A stretch of 64,000 bases of DNA from positions 73,086 to 137,085 of the forward strand of contig NSJX01000014.1 of the NCBI GenBank assembly GCA_002286715.1. Reading direction: 5' to 3'. The notes beneath the pieces are model-generated. The model saw only the letters and a program-made list of their open reading frames with translations. It had not been told where the DNA came from and did not search any database. Positions 46,201 through 60,987 of the stretch are shown in pieces (within the stretch, counting starts at the first letter, position 1; each line of letters starts with the position of its first letter). Origin of the DNA: Dentipellis sp. KUC8613 (Eukaryota > Basidiomycota > Agaricomycetes > Russulales > Hericiaceae). Made by a program: the position numbers and the translations under genes.

Positions 46201-46892
46201 TACCACATGGATGCGGTCTGCGAGACCCCCGCTCATCAGCAGGTGCAGGATATGTCTGATGCGCTGGAGGACGCTGGCACACGAGGGAAATCCGCCGTTC
46301 TTGAACACTTGCCATAACGGGGTACGTGGGACGCGAGGACGCCTCCGAGGCACGTTCGTAGCGGCAGTGGCTGCTTTCCCTTGCTCGCTTTCCTCGTTCT
46401 TCGGCCGTGCGTCATTCGGCCTTGCATCCTATCGAAGACATGCTCTCGTGGCCGCACATCATGCATCACTAATCCCACTGCGAAGGTATTCCACTGACAC
46501 CGCACCGCCCGCAGCTGCGCGACAAAAAAAAGGTCTAAAAAATCACAGCGGTACGTCCCCACTCCCCACGAAGCTCACACACCCCTGCCTAGACCCCACT
46601 CCATTCTACTCCTAATGGAATAACGAACCAAGGAACACAGAGCGGCTGTGTCTTATCAGCGGAAACGCAGGCCTCATAGCACGTGCGTACGCGCGGGCCA
46701 ATGGGGACGCGGCGATGTGGTCGTCTGCACGCCAGACGCGCGCGCGCGCACGTTTTGCTGGCACACGAGCACTTGCGTCGCAGCCGCACCCGCCGTCCGT
46801 CCGTCTGTGCTGCGCCCCGCAAACACACATAAACCCATCCCGCTCGTGCGACACCTCCTCCACGTTCTCCCCCACCCACACCACCACCACCC
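46201..46892. other. Intergenic region upstream of bHLH gene
   Basis: About 690 bp. The last 250 bp are GC-rich with alternating cgcgcg tracts and pyrimidine-rich sequence before the ATG. No gene recognised. Confidence 0.5.
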
Positions 46893-48164
46893 ATGGACGC
46901 CCCCGCCGCAACCTACGCCGCGAGCTGCAACCCCCCGCGCCGCGCCAAGCGCCCCCGCACGGGCTCCCTCAGCCTCAGCGACCCGCCCGCGCTCCAGGCC
47001 ATCCTGCCCGCCACCCCGGCCCCTGCGGCGCCGCGCCCCGACGCCGAGCCCGCGGCGCCCGCGCCCAAGCGCCGCGGGCGCAAGCCGAGCACGCTCTCGC
47101 GCGCCGCGCGCGAGTCGATGCGCCGGCAGAACCACTCGCGCATCGAGAAGGCGCGGCGCACGAAGATCAACGACGCGCTCGCGACGCTGCGCGCGCTCGT
47201 GCCGAGCGGACAAGCGCGCCGCGCGGAGACGCCGGGCGAGTCGGAGCTGGAGGACGACCAGGACGAGGAGGACCGCGACGAGGACGAGTATGTGGAGGGG
47301 CGGCACGCGAATGCGAAGAACGCGAAGCGGGGCGGCGGGCGCGAGGGCAAGGAGAAGGAGTTCAAGCTCGAGGTGCTCGAGCGCACGGTCGGGTATGTGC
47401 AGGAGCTGCAGGAGCGCATACGCGTGCTGGAGCAGGAGCACGGGCGCTGTGCGGCGTGCGCTGCGAAGGGGCCGCGCGGGGACGACGGCGAACCGCTCGA
47501 CGTCGACATGGCGGAGCCGCAGCAGACGCTCCCGAGCTCGCTCTCGAACCTCGTCTCCGCGACGCCGCGCCTGCCGTCCATCTCCGCGTGGCTGAGCAGC
47601 TACAACGCCTGCCGCGACGCCGACGCGAGTCTCCTGCCCGCGCCCGACAGTCCCCGCGCCCAGAACAAGAACAAGGAGATGGAGAAGGAGAAGAACCAGA
47701 CGCAGCTCCCGACGCCGCCGACGTCGACCACGCTCGGGCCGACGGTGGTCGCGAGCCCGCACGCGCCGCCCGCGCTCGCGCTCGACCTCCCCGCGCCCAG
47801 CGCGCTCGCGCAGTCGTTCATGGCCATGGCGGGTGTGCACATGTCCTCTACCACCTCCGCCTCCGTTTCCGCCTCCGCGTACACCTCGGAAGAGCAATTC
47901 GACAGGGAGAAGGAGAGGAGAAGCACGCGGCGCACGTCCGACGCCGACCCGTCGCCATCGCCGTGGACGCCGGAGGACGAGTCTGCCGCGTCGCTGTTGC
48001 TGCAGATACGGAGCACCGCGTCGCCGAAGCAGCGCAAACATGGGCACCAGCACAGAGACCAACACGCACGGGAGGCGAGCGTGCCGCGCGTGCAGACGCC
48101 CGCGTCGTTGCTGGGCATGAGCGTCGCGGTTGGTGTCGAGCGGGGGAGTCCGGGCCGCGGTTGA
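46893..48164 (+). CDS. bHLH transcription factor with long acidic loop
   Basis: An intronless frame of 423 aa. A Pro/Ala-rich N terminus contains an AT-hook-like KRRGRKPS (59-66). The basic region and helix 1 read RRQNHSRIEKARRTKINDALATLRALVP (77-104), with the His-Glu-Arg pattern of E-box (CANNTG) binders. Helix 2 is FKLEVLERTVGYVQELQERIRVLEQEH (157-183) and continues like a short zipper. The loop between them is about 50 residues, strongly acidic (ELEDDQDEEDRDEDEY) then basic, far longer than usual. The remainder is Ser/Pro/Thr-rich low complexity. No orthologue can be named; INO4-like or other fungal bHLH groups are possible. Very high GC makes long frames on other phases and strands, which are shadows. 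Confidence 0.88.
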   Translation: MDAPAATYAASCNPPRRAKRPRTGSLSLSDPPALQAILPATPAPAAPRPDAEPAAPAPKRRGRKPSTLSRAARESMRRQNHSRIEKARRTKINDALATLRALVPSGQARRAETPGESELEDDQDEEDRDEDEYVEGRHANAKNAKRGGGREGKEKEFKLEVLERTVGYVQELQERIRVLEQEHGRCAACAAKGPRGDDGEPLDVDMAEPQQTLPSSLSNLVSATPRLPSISAWLSSYNACRDADASLLPAPDSPRAQNKNKEMEKEKNQTQLPTPPTSTTLGPTVVASPHAPPALALDLPAPSALAQSFMAMAGVHMSSTTSASVSASAYTSEEQFDREKERRSTRRTSDADPSPSPWTPEDESAASLLLQIRSTASPKQRKHGHQHRDQHAREASVPRVQTPASLLGMSVAVGVERGSPGRG

Positions 48165-51100
48165 GCGAAGCTTGGAAGCTGGATGTTGAGGGAAGGGAAG
48201 GGGAAGGACGATGGGGAAGGCGGAAGACATGATGCGTTGATTTCGGAATATGTGTGCTTCGCTTCGATGGCTGGGCTTGACGCGGACGGGGCGCCACTAG
48301 TTCTGAGGGAGTCGCGGCTGGTAAATCTGGGTGTGGAGGTTGCTGGATGTGGTCGGGTTGGCGGGTAGATCATGAGAAGGCGGAAGTTGGAAGTCGGAAG
48401 GCGGAAGGGGGAAGGTGGAGAAGAGATGCGCACTTACTTAGACTGGGGACTTTGGATTGCCGGCGTGCCTTCCATTCTGAATCGCGTCTGTACGATACGA
48501 TAACGATGGCGTACCGTTACTGTTTACTGTTATGTGTTCAACGTTTAAGGAGTACTATAGTATTGGAGCAGGAATCGCCTCGTCTGGGGCCTGCAGCTAC
48601 GATTATAGAATGTACGATGCTCCTCGCGTCCACTGCAATTGCTATCGCGCCAATTAAACCAGACGTGCGCGTATACCGTCGATCGTGCATCCCGCATCGG
48701 CGAATTAATGCCATAATGCCATAACGCACGCACGTACGGCGCCCGGCGTCTTCAATCATTATTTTGACTGGTTCATGATGCATGACTCTGAGGCACTGGC
48801 AGCAGTCCAAGGAATCAGGATATCGATCGGGCAGCTGGCGGGGGATCGCGATGTCGAACTTCGGACTTGCAATGGCATCGGGCACTGCAACCGTCTACGA
48901 TAACTAATAGACAGAAAGTTGGAGACTAGTACTGGGAGTCCCCATGGGGCAACGCGCTCGCACCTGGACCGTCGTTGAAATTTAATGAATGGGTGAAACG
49001 CGGATGGGTATGGGGTATGGGGTATGGGGTGTCGAGGATTCCGGTTTGGTCGGCCGGGGTTTCATTATACGCATACGCATGTGTCAGGCATCGGCAGGGG
49101 CCATGCATATGCATATGGAGTTCATTGTGAGAGGCCGTTGCTTCTGCTAGTCGCTAGTTGCTGGTTTGGGGAGGTGACGCGGCTGTGCCGCTGTGGGATC
49201 CAGCTGCAGACGTGCGAGTCTGAGTCTGATTGAATCCCGGGCGGATGGGTGGGTGCTGGTCTAAGTCGCAGCCCGTCTTCGGTCTTCGGTGGTTAGTGGT
49301 TCGTAGCTCATGTGCATATGCGGGAAAGGAAGAGCATACGCGTACGCTCGAGTAGATCTCAGTCGTACGACAATCGAGAAGGCGTCGTGCGCGTGCGCTC
49401 GAGTGGATATAGCAGTAGCAATCCGTAAGGGCCTACCAAACGCGTACGCGTACGAGAACCACAACCCGTAACCCATGAACCATGAACCAGAAGCTGAAGA
49501 CAAAGCTTAAGCCTGAGCTTGACCACCAGTATTCTACTCGCCGGTGCAGCGTGCTTACCCAGCAAGCGGGGACAGGCGTGAGGACGCGCGGTACGTATCC
49601 GGCCTGGTCGATTCCTTGGGTGGACGTTTGAGAAGGGCCTTCCGCGTCGCGATCGGGCCTGGGCGGTATCGGGCGTTTGGATTTGAATTTGGACTTGGAC
49701 GTTTAGCCTGGGGTCCTCCGAGTGGAAGGGAGACGAGACGAGGTGATGGTGGACTGCTGCTCTGGGCGTTTTAATTCGAACGTGAGTGGCGTCTGCGCGG
49801 CGCGGGTTGGGAAGGTACGTATACGATGGTTACATTCTACTTACAGTGATCTTCAGAATACAGAATTCAGGGCCGTTTGACCCGCGGCCGACAGTCCTGA
49901 ATGTAAATGTAGATGTATTAAATCTGATGCACCAGAACGATCACGACCCTCAAGCCTCAAGCACAAAAACTTACACCCACAAGTCCCCTGCGTCACCTCC
50001 CGAATTCCGAATCGTGGCTAAGTACGCATCCCGCATTCCGACTCGGACCACGGCCCTGCCTAGTGCAATACAATAAGTACTGGGACCGCTACGTACCTAT
50101 TATAAACCTCGCGCTGAAACACTGGCTAGTTACAGTCAGCCGCCCAGTCCTGGCGGTCTGCGTACGCGGGGGCCCCCAGCCACACATGTGCATGCGTATG
50201 TCACTACACATACTTACAGGTGGCGAGCCGCTAGCCTTTTCCTTTTCCGCGCGCATCACGCGACGGCGGAAGTGTGGCGTCTCCGGGCGCTGGAGACCAT
50301 TCAAACTGCAGAATCAAAGCGCGACAATACACTGGCACTGGCACTGCACTGCATTGCATGCTTAGCTACCAGTTCTCCCAGCACAGTGTACGCAGACGAG
50401 GGACGCCGCTAGTCTGAGCCTTAGAGTCAAAGAGCAGCCCGTATCTGGCGCAGCGCGGGCGCTCAATCTAAATTATGGGGTGCCCGCGCCGGCACGAAAT
50501 CCGGAAGGAGATGAAGGCCTGTGGCGATTGCGAGCTGTACATGGCCTTAGCAGGGAGAGGCGGGTTTGGTTTCCGGATGCGGGCGCGGTGACATGGCCCA
50601 TGGGAGCGGGGGGCGACATCGATGCGCCTGGGGCTGCCGGGTTGGCGCAGGCGACGTCGTGCGCGGAGGCTCGCAGGAAAGCTAGAGTGGCGGGGCGTGG
50701 GGGCAGGATCGCTCGGGCGTGGCCGCCTGGGCCAGCGCGGTTCGGGGTCCGGGGGACACACGTATACCGTATACGGGGGCGGGCGTTTGCGAATCGTGGT
50801 GGTTGCGTGGATGTATTTGTAGAGGGCGCGCCGGGGCTGGTCCCGCCCTGGAGACGATCACGGGCCGAGCGTGTCGCGTGTCCGAGTGCGGATAGTGGTG
50901 CGTGCGGGTGCGGTGCAGTGCCCGCGGTGGGCGTGGCGGGGTGCTGGAGACCGGCTGGAGGACACGGTGACGTCCGTGGGCGTCCGCGGCTGGAAAAGGG
51001 AAAGGCAAACGGACAGACAGGTGGGTGATGGGCGGGTGACACGGGCGATGGCAGGCTTGGTGCGGTTTGCTCGGGGTGGAGGCGACGCGTCTGGCTGCGG

Positions 51101-51577
51101 AGAGCGAGAGGACAAGCGAGCGAGGGGAGATCAGGAAGAGAACACAGGGGAAAGAGAGAGAAGCAGGGGCGGCGACCAGCTTCTCGACAATGTTCATTGC
51201 GATCAATTCTGCATCCGCGCGGTTAGTTGCCGGTGTGCGTGCCGATCTGCACGTGACACGGCGACTAAGACGCCGTCGGTGGGGCTCTCTCTGTGCTCTT
51301 TCTCAGCGCGTTTGCAAGCAGAATGGAGAGTGAATGGCTTCGTTGGGGGTTGCTTATGCAGGAGGTCGACTAGGAAGGGCGGGCGCAGCAGAGGGCCAGC
51401 TTGAGGTGATAGTCAGGTGCAGATTGGGCGGAGAGCGAGGAGATAAGCAGAGGCCTCATTATGTAACGGTGTCAGGATTTGAATCGAGATGCAGCCCCGG
51501 GGTCCTCGCTGTGGGACTCATCTCAAGAATGAACGCTCTCAACTCCTCCTCTTCCTCCTCTGTCTGCCTCCATCACC
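48165..51577. other. 3.4-kb intergenic region rich in CGTACG/GCATATGC tracts
   Basis: Between the two transcription-factor genes. It has many alternating purine-pyrimidine palindromes, for example gcatatgcatatg near 49105, gcatacgcgtacgc near 49331, acgcgtacgcgtacg near 49440 and cgtataccgtatacg near 50760. Long GC-rich frames at 50473-51404 occur on both strands and lack domain patterns. It probably includes a long promoter of the Zn2Cys6 gene and possibly non-coding RNA. Confidence 0.45.
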
Positions 51578-54500
51578 ATGGAGGTCAACTCCCCCTCCTC
51601 AGACGCAACAAATAATTCCCGGACTGCCTCAGCCCCATCACCGCCCCCCGCATCCACGCCCCAGGCATCGGGCAACCCCAAGTTCTCCAACGGCCCGTGC
51701 GTGGCTTCTTGTCGCCTTCTTTCATTGTTGCAGACTGACCGTATTGCTCCGTCTGTAGCCACATCCGATCACGCATAACTGTTGTCTGCGCGGAGGTAAG
51801 CCCCTTCGCCGCCTGTCGCGTACCGGCCATCCAGCCTAACCCCGAACTCCAGTGCAAACGCCTCAAGCTCAAGTGCGACAGGCGCACTCCCTGTGGGTCC
51901 TGTGTCAAGCGCGACACCGTGCACAGATGCCAATACTCTGCCGCTGCTGCAGAGAAGATGTGCGCCCATATATCGTGTCTTGTCACCTATCTCCCCCTTA
52001 CCTGCCCTCTCCAGTGACGTACAGTCTCTGCACAATCGTCTCCAGATTGTCGAGTCCCAGATCGCTCAGTTCGCTGCTGCAGGCGTGCGCGGACCCCCTG
52101 CAATTTCGGCGACAGCAGACAACCTGCCATTCCCGCACAACGACCGCGCCATGCTGGCCACCGGCAGCTCTGGATCTTCGGTCACCATCTCGCTGGACGA
52201 CGTCGCCCCTCTCTGGCTAGAGCACATTGATATCCCACAGGCCTTCCCATCAGACCCAACGCCCAGCAGCAGCTCGCTGCCCCCGTCTCCCGCCGTCAAA
52301 ATCGAGCCCATTGCCGCCGAGATGCCCCCGCCCGACGAACCGCCCCTCCCCGCTCTGCTCCCGCCTCTGAGTGTCTATTTCCATCACTCTGGTCATATGC
52401 CGGCCGTCACGCCTCAGCTCGTGGCTCTGCTGCCTTCGGCATCAACAACGCGCTCGCGGATCATGAGCGCCTTGGAGGAGACGATGCGGATGCACCCCTG
52501 CTTCAACATGAAGCAGTTCAAGTCGCGCGTCGAGAACATGTTCGCCTGGGCGAAAGAGGAAGATGGTAAATCGAGCGCGAGCGCCAGCAGTTCGAACTCA
52601 AATCCAAAGGCCGACTTTGCTCGCTCGATTTTCTTCCCGTCGGGGGCGCCATCAACCCCGGCGCCTAAGTCACCCCCGACGTTGACGTTTTTCGCTTCAG
52701 TCGCGGCGGCCTTTGCTCTGGGCGTGCTTATCTGCAAAGAGAACGAGGCCGCGTCCGATGCCGAGCAGGCGCGCAACGGCGGCGCCAAAGCCGCCCGCAT
52801 GGACGAGTCTGCCCCCTCGCAGCGGTCGTCGGCCTGGCACAAGTGCTCCCCCACGGGCCTCCACATGCTCTCCATGCAGGCACTCGCGACGAACGAGTTT
52901 ACGAACATGTACGACACGGACTACCTGATCGCGTCGATCATGCAGATCCTCTTCTTGCTGCATGACGGCAAGCCTCGCGTCGCGCACTCCGTGTATCCCC
53001 TCGTAGGCAAGATGGTCAACATCGCCCAGATGATGGGGCTCTCGGCCGACCCAGACGAGTTCCCTGGTAAGTACGGCCTGTTCGAGGCCGAGATGCGGCG
53101 GCGGGTCTGGTGGGACGTCTATTATTACGACGTGTAAGTCCAGCTCTGCGCCGTTATCTACCCCCACTTGACTTGCAGATAGATTCGTCGCGGACTGCAT
53201 GGGCCAGGCACCGACGATCCAGGACAACAGCTACACGACCAAGATGCCCGCGGACGTCGACGAGGAGCAGTTCTGCCCGTCCTCGACGTCGCTGCCGGTC
53301 CCCGTGCCCCGCGCGGCGGGCGGGGACCCCAGCGAAGTCGGCTTTGCGTACTTTACCCAAAAGTGCCGGTACGTCGTCGTCGCCGTCGCCATCAGCGTGC
53401 ATATTGGCGTGTCTGACGCGCGCAATACAGTCTTGCACAGCTGGTGAAGAGTGTCAAGAAGCGGAGCTTTAAAGACCCGCTGACCGAGGACGCCGAGCCC
53501 GACCTGCTGCTGGAGAACGCGGAGCAGTTCGAATGCGAGGTCAAGCGGTGGCTGGCTGATCTCCCCCGCGCGTTCCGGATGGACAACTCGGGCGAGGGCT
53601 CGCCCGTCGTCCCGCCGCTGCCCTCCTCATCACCCGCCGCGCCCGCGCCGGCCGTCTCGCCGTGGCTGCAAGCCCAGCGCTGCGAGCTCTCGATCGTCGC
53701 GCACCGCGTCATCCTCAAGATCTTCCTCCCGTTCCTCAAGTCGTGCGCGGACCCCGCGTCGGACGTGCCCCCGCGGCGCGTCGTGTCGAGCATCATCGAC
53801 GCCGCGCACGCGGTCATCCACGCCGTGCGCGCGCTGCACGCGCTCTGGCGCTACACGCGCCCCGCCGCCTTCGCGTTCTACTCGTTCGGCCGCACGCTCT
53901 TCGACGCCGCCGTGCTCGCCGCGACCGCGGTCCTCCTGCACCCCGCCGGCGCGGGCGCGGGCGTCGCGCTCGCCGATGTCAGCACCGCGCTCGACATCCT
54001 GCGCGACACGCGCCCCGCCGAGCGCGGGCATGCGCGCGACGCGCCCCCGAGCAGCACCGAGGCCGTGCGCATCGTCGAGGTGCTCCGCGCCAAGGCGGAG
54101 CGCGTGCGCGCGGGCGACGGCGCGCTGGGCGTGGGCGGCGGACTTGCGTACCACGCCGGCACGAAGCGCAAGCACGCGGAGATGGACGCGGACCGCCTCG
54201 CGGGCGGCTTCCTCCTCCCGTACGTCGGCGCCGGCATCACCTGCTCGCGCCCGTCGACCGCCGCGTCCATGTCCATGTCCATGTCCATATCGATGTCGGC
54301 GGAGCCATCGCCGGTGCGCACGAGGCCGGCCAAGGGGGCCGCGGGCGCGCGGGCGGCGAAGCGTGAGCGGGAGGGCCGCGACGGGAGCGTCGCGTTCGCC
54401 GGCGGCGGCGGCGACGCGGAGGGCGCACTCGAGGAGGGCGCGGCGCCGCCGCAGATCCCGACGCGCGGGCGCCCGCGGCAGAACTCGAGCGTGCGCCGGC

Positions 54501-55345
54501 GGGCGTCTGGTGCGGCCGGTGCGAGTTCCGGCGCGATGCCCGCACCGCTGCATGTCCCGCCCCCGCCGCCCGCCCCGCCGCAGTCGCCGTTCATGCAGGA
54601 GCTGACGCCGGGGCCGGGGCCGCAGTCGGGCTCGGCGCTCGAGTTTGCGGTGCCGTATGCCACTACTGCTGCTGCGACGCCGCACGCGCATTCGCATCAC
54701 CCACCATCACAATCGCATCCGCATTCGCATCCACAGTCACACCAACACCAGCAGCCGCATCCACACTCGCATCCACAGCACCCGCAGTCGGGCAACACGC
54801 CGCCGTTGGCGATATACGACTCGCCGCCGCAACCGCCGCCGCAGTACAACTCCGCCAGCACGAATGGGAACGGGAGCATAAACGGGAACGGTAGTGCAAG
54901 CGCCAGTGCGAGTAACGGTGGTGCTGCGATGCAGTACGGCGGCCCGCCGGCGCACCCGCCGCCGTCGTTCGCACCGCCGGGTTCGCAGGTGCAGTACAAC
55001 GGCGTGGAGGAGTACTACAGCGGGCTCGCGATGGGCGTCGGCGTCGGCGTCGGGCCGCCGGAGGGCTTCGACACGCATCCACACCCGCATCCGCATCCGC
55101 ACTCGCGCCCGCATACGGCGCATCAGCCGACGTCGCTGTCGCCTGTGGATGGGGCGTATCTGATGAAGCAGCAACAGCAGGCACAGCAGCAGCAGTTGAT
55201 GCCGGCGCTTGCGTCGTCGATGGCGCAGGCGCAGGCGCAGGCGCAGGCGCAGGCGCAGGGCGAGTGGTCGCCGGGCGCGGGAGCGGTGCCGGGTGCGGGC
55301 GCGGGGGAGATGCAGTGGAGTGCGGGGTATCCAAAATATTATTAG
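51578..55345 (+). CDS. Zn(II)2Cys6 fungal transcription factor
   Basis: Exons 51578-51696, 51759-51795, 51853-51959, 52015-53133, 53183-53368 and 53431-55345 give 1160 aa. The binuclear zinc cluster C50-AE-C53-x6-C60-x5-C66-GS-C69-x8-C78 is split across exons 2 and 3. A coiled-coil-like linker follows (VQSLHNRLQIVESQIAQF). The middle-homology (fungal_trans) region covers about 255-480, with LHMLSMQALATNEFTN, DTDYLIASIMQILFLLHDG, VGKMVNIAQMMGLSADPDEFPGKYGLFEAEMRRRVWWDVYYYDVFVADCMGQ. The C-terminal third is low complexity: an MSMSMSISMS run, HP/HS/HQ-rich stretches, Asn-Gly and Ala-Ser repeats, then AQ repeats. It should bind CGG-type elements in the nucleus. The regulated pathway is unknown. 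Confidence 0.92.
54263..54297 (+). repeat. In-gene hexanucleotide repeat (tccatg)n
   Basis: Four or five imperfect copies of tccatg in the Zn2Cys6 gene encode an alternating Met-Ser run. Likely a length-variable coding microsatellite. Confidence 0.7.
55220..55260 (+). repeat. In-gene hexanucleotide repeat (gcgcag)n
   Basis: Six near-perfect gcgcag/gcaggc units encode an Ala-Gln run near the C terminus of the Zn2Cys6 factor. Confidence 0.75.
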
Positions 55346-56158
55346 TGTGCGTGGTGTGGGGGGTGGTGGTGGATTCGGCCCTTCGTTCGTTCGTTCGTTC
55401 GTTCTTTTTTGCTTTTCTTGCTGCTTTCGCTCGCTCCGTGTCTCAGATCTCAGTCTTGGACGTTCGTTTTCGTTTTCGTCTTTTTATCTTCGTTCTTCGT
55501 TCTTCCGTCTCAGTTTCTCGCTCTTGCTGTGCCGTGTGCCGTGTACCCCTACCTCATCCTCATCCTCTACCGTATAGAGTTGACAGATATATGATCTATA
55601 CATAGTATAACTAGTACCAGTCCTTGAGCCGCGATCGTGTCTTCTATTCTCCGTCCTCCATCGTCCATGCGCTCCCTCCGTCCGTCGTACCCTCAGTGAG
55701 TACTTATCCATGCTTGTGTGTCAATGCATTATTAGTCCGTCGTATATATACACTCCTCATCCTGCATCTCGTGGCCGCGCAGGGTTTCGTCATCAGCGCA
55801 CTCCGTACGTCTCATTCGAATTCAAATTCTATTTCCGTGAACGAGCTCGCTTGCAGTTGCTCGCGTGGTGTGGCATGCGCAAGCTGACTTCTCCTTCTCT
55901 GACATTGAGATACATTTCAAATTTAGGACTTGCCCTGGCCCTTCGCTGGGTTGGGTCTGAGTCTATACCGCCTAGCAGGTTTTCAGGGAGCGTTTGAATG
56001 CCAAGTCCTTGTCCATACATCGACCCCACAACGCAGCAAGTCTACATCGTACAAAGCGGTATACGTAGAGTACACTACATCGAGACAGCAAGCAAACACA
56101 ACAAGCACATGTCTAATCAAATCATCATACCACCAGGCCTGACACACAAGGCTCACAC
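55346..56158. other. Intergenic region between convergent Zn2Cys6 and MCM4 genes
   Basis: About 810 bp, pyrimidine-rich at the start (Zn2Cys6 3' flank) with the TTCG microsatellite. No gene recognised. Confidence 0.5.
55384..55406 (+). repeat. (TTCG)n microsatellite in 3' flank
   Basis: Five copies of ttcg/gttc directly downstream of the Zn2Cys6 stop codon, followed by a T tract. Confidence 0.7.
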
Positions 56159-59459
<3,301 letters not shown>

Positions 59460-59644
59460 CGTGGTAGACGGTGATGAGAAGGTGAAAGAGACGACGCGGC
59501 GCATGCAACGCGACCGGTCACACTGTGACGCCTCGCGTTGGCTTTAGGGCAGGTCGCGAGCGTACTTGTCCTCAGGATCCATGTCAATCCACAAATGTAC
59601 ACAGTAATATACAGATAGCATACAAGTTCCTAGTACATAATTGA

Positions 59645-60987
59645 TTATGCATTCGCCTTCTCCATCTTCGCCTCTTTGACCTCTTCCTCCGTGACAAGCT
59701 TCCCTTGAACCTCGCGCTGCACCTCTTCGCCGAGCTCACGCACGCGCTTCTCGTCCAGCCCAATCAAGGAGACGTACACACCCTTCAGGAGAAGTGGGTA
59801 CGAGCCAACGCGGATGCCCTCCTTCTTCACACGTTGGTGCAGCTCGGTGAGGTACGGTGCTATGGATGATTCGGGAAGCCTAGAGAGCAAACGTCAAACA
59901 ATCGAGTTCGGTGGTCCGAAAGTTTACGTACTGTGTAAAGATCTGCTGCCGGAACGGCCGTTCGCTAGCAGGTGGGAGCGGTAGGAATGCCTTCAAGCCG
60001 TCAAGCATCTTCTGGAACAGACCAGGAATCCCAGGGAAGATACATAGCTTCCCCTCTAGTCGTACCACGGGCTGCGCAGCTATACCTTCAACAGCTGGAT
60101 CTGAGAATTCAAACGAGACACGCACCACCCAGATGTCTTTCCCGATATACAGCACCTCCGCCTTCTCAGGGAATAGCGCCATACGTTCTCGCGCCTTCTT
60201 CTGCTCTTCGTTCTGCTGCGCGACCCACGGGCGGGACTTGCTCATCTCAAGCATGCGGTTCAGAGTTTCGGTATGGTGCACAAGACCCTGGTTGAACGCC
60301 TTGGCCAGAGATTCGTAGGTGATGTCTGGTGATGCAGCAGGACTTAGAGGCGTTCCATATGCCAGAACTTGAGGACGTACCGTCATGTGTGGGCCCAATA
60401 CCTCCAGAAGTAATCACAAAGTCATACTTCTGCACCATCCTCCTCGACGCTTCTGCACTTCAAGCGTTTCATGAGCGCCTCACGACCCGCAGACACGCTC
60501 AATCCGGTACTCACATGTCCTCTTCGTCATCGGGCACGACCTCAATGCGCTTCCTACGGGACCGCGCTTAGGAAGATCATACACACAAGATGCAACATCA
60601 CGATTGGAAACGCACAAGTCAATTCCATTCTCGAAACAGAACTTGGCGAAGTAGTTCGAATTGCGGTCGAGGGTCTTGCCGTTAAGGATCTCGTCCCTGT
60701 TCGAGCACACGACGTCATCGTCAGCCTCACTGCACATCTCTCGCTCATATCGCTCGCTGGACGCACCCAATCATAAGCGCTGCCGCCGTCTTGATATACC
60801 GTCCCTCTCCCAGCGGGTTCTTCGGGATAGGCGAGAGCTCGAAATTGAACTCGGGCAGGGGCGCACTGGCTGTGGCGGGCGGAGCTGTGCTAGTAGACAT
60901 GTTCGCGGGACGCAGAGATGTTGCAGGGCGAAGGTGGCGAGAGAGAGAAAGGAGACGGAGAGCGGGAGTGGATAGTGAGGCGCGCAT
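59645..60987 (-). CDS. Molybdopterin-binding (MoaB/Mog-type) domain protein
   Basis: Six exons on the minus strand. The main domain starts after GRYIKTAAALMIGDEILNGKTLDRNSNYFAKFCFENGIDLKRIEVVPDDEEDI, the opening of the MoCF/MPT-binding domain shared with CinA and the N-terminal part of FAD synthases. It continues [27 protein letters not shown], which holds the conserved GGIGPTxDD loop, and ends in a helical domain (GIRVGSYPLLLKGVYVSLIGLDEKRV). Two starts are possible: 60987, giving a presequence-like MRASLSTPALRLLSLSRHL, or 60900 (MSTSTAPP). The first would send it to mitochondria. There is no PAPS-reductase-like FAD synthase domain, so it is a stand-alone form. Activity (pyrophosphatase or FAD hydrolase-like) is speculative. 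Confidence 0.85.

Noticed and set aside
46674..48433. Very long open frames overlapping the bHLH gene (518 codons minus, 505 codons plus in another phase)
   Set aside because: They arise from extreme GC content, have Arg/Ala/Pro-only composition and no domain; the bHLH frame explains the region.
50473..51404. GC-rich protein genes between the two transcription factors
   Set aside because: Frames of similar length occur on both strands and in several phases, without domains or plausible splice partners.
53630..54700. Long minus-strand frames opposite the Zn2Cys6 gene
   Set aside because: GC-driven shadows without family pattern; the plus strand encodes the continuous transcription factor.
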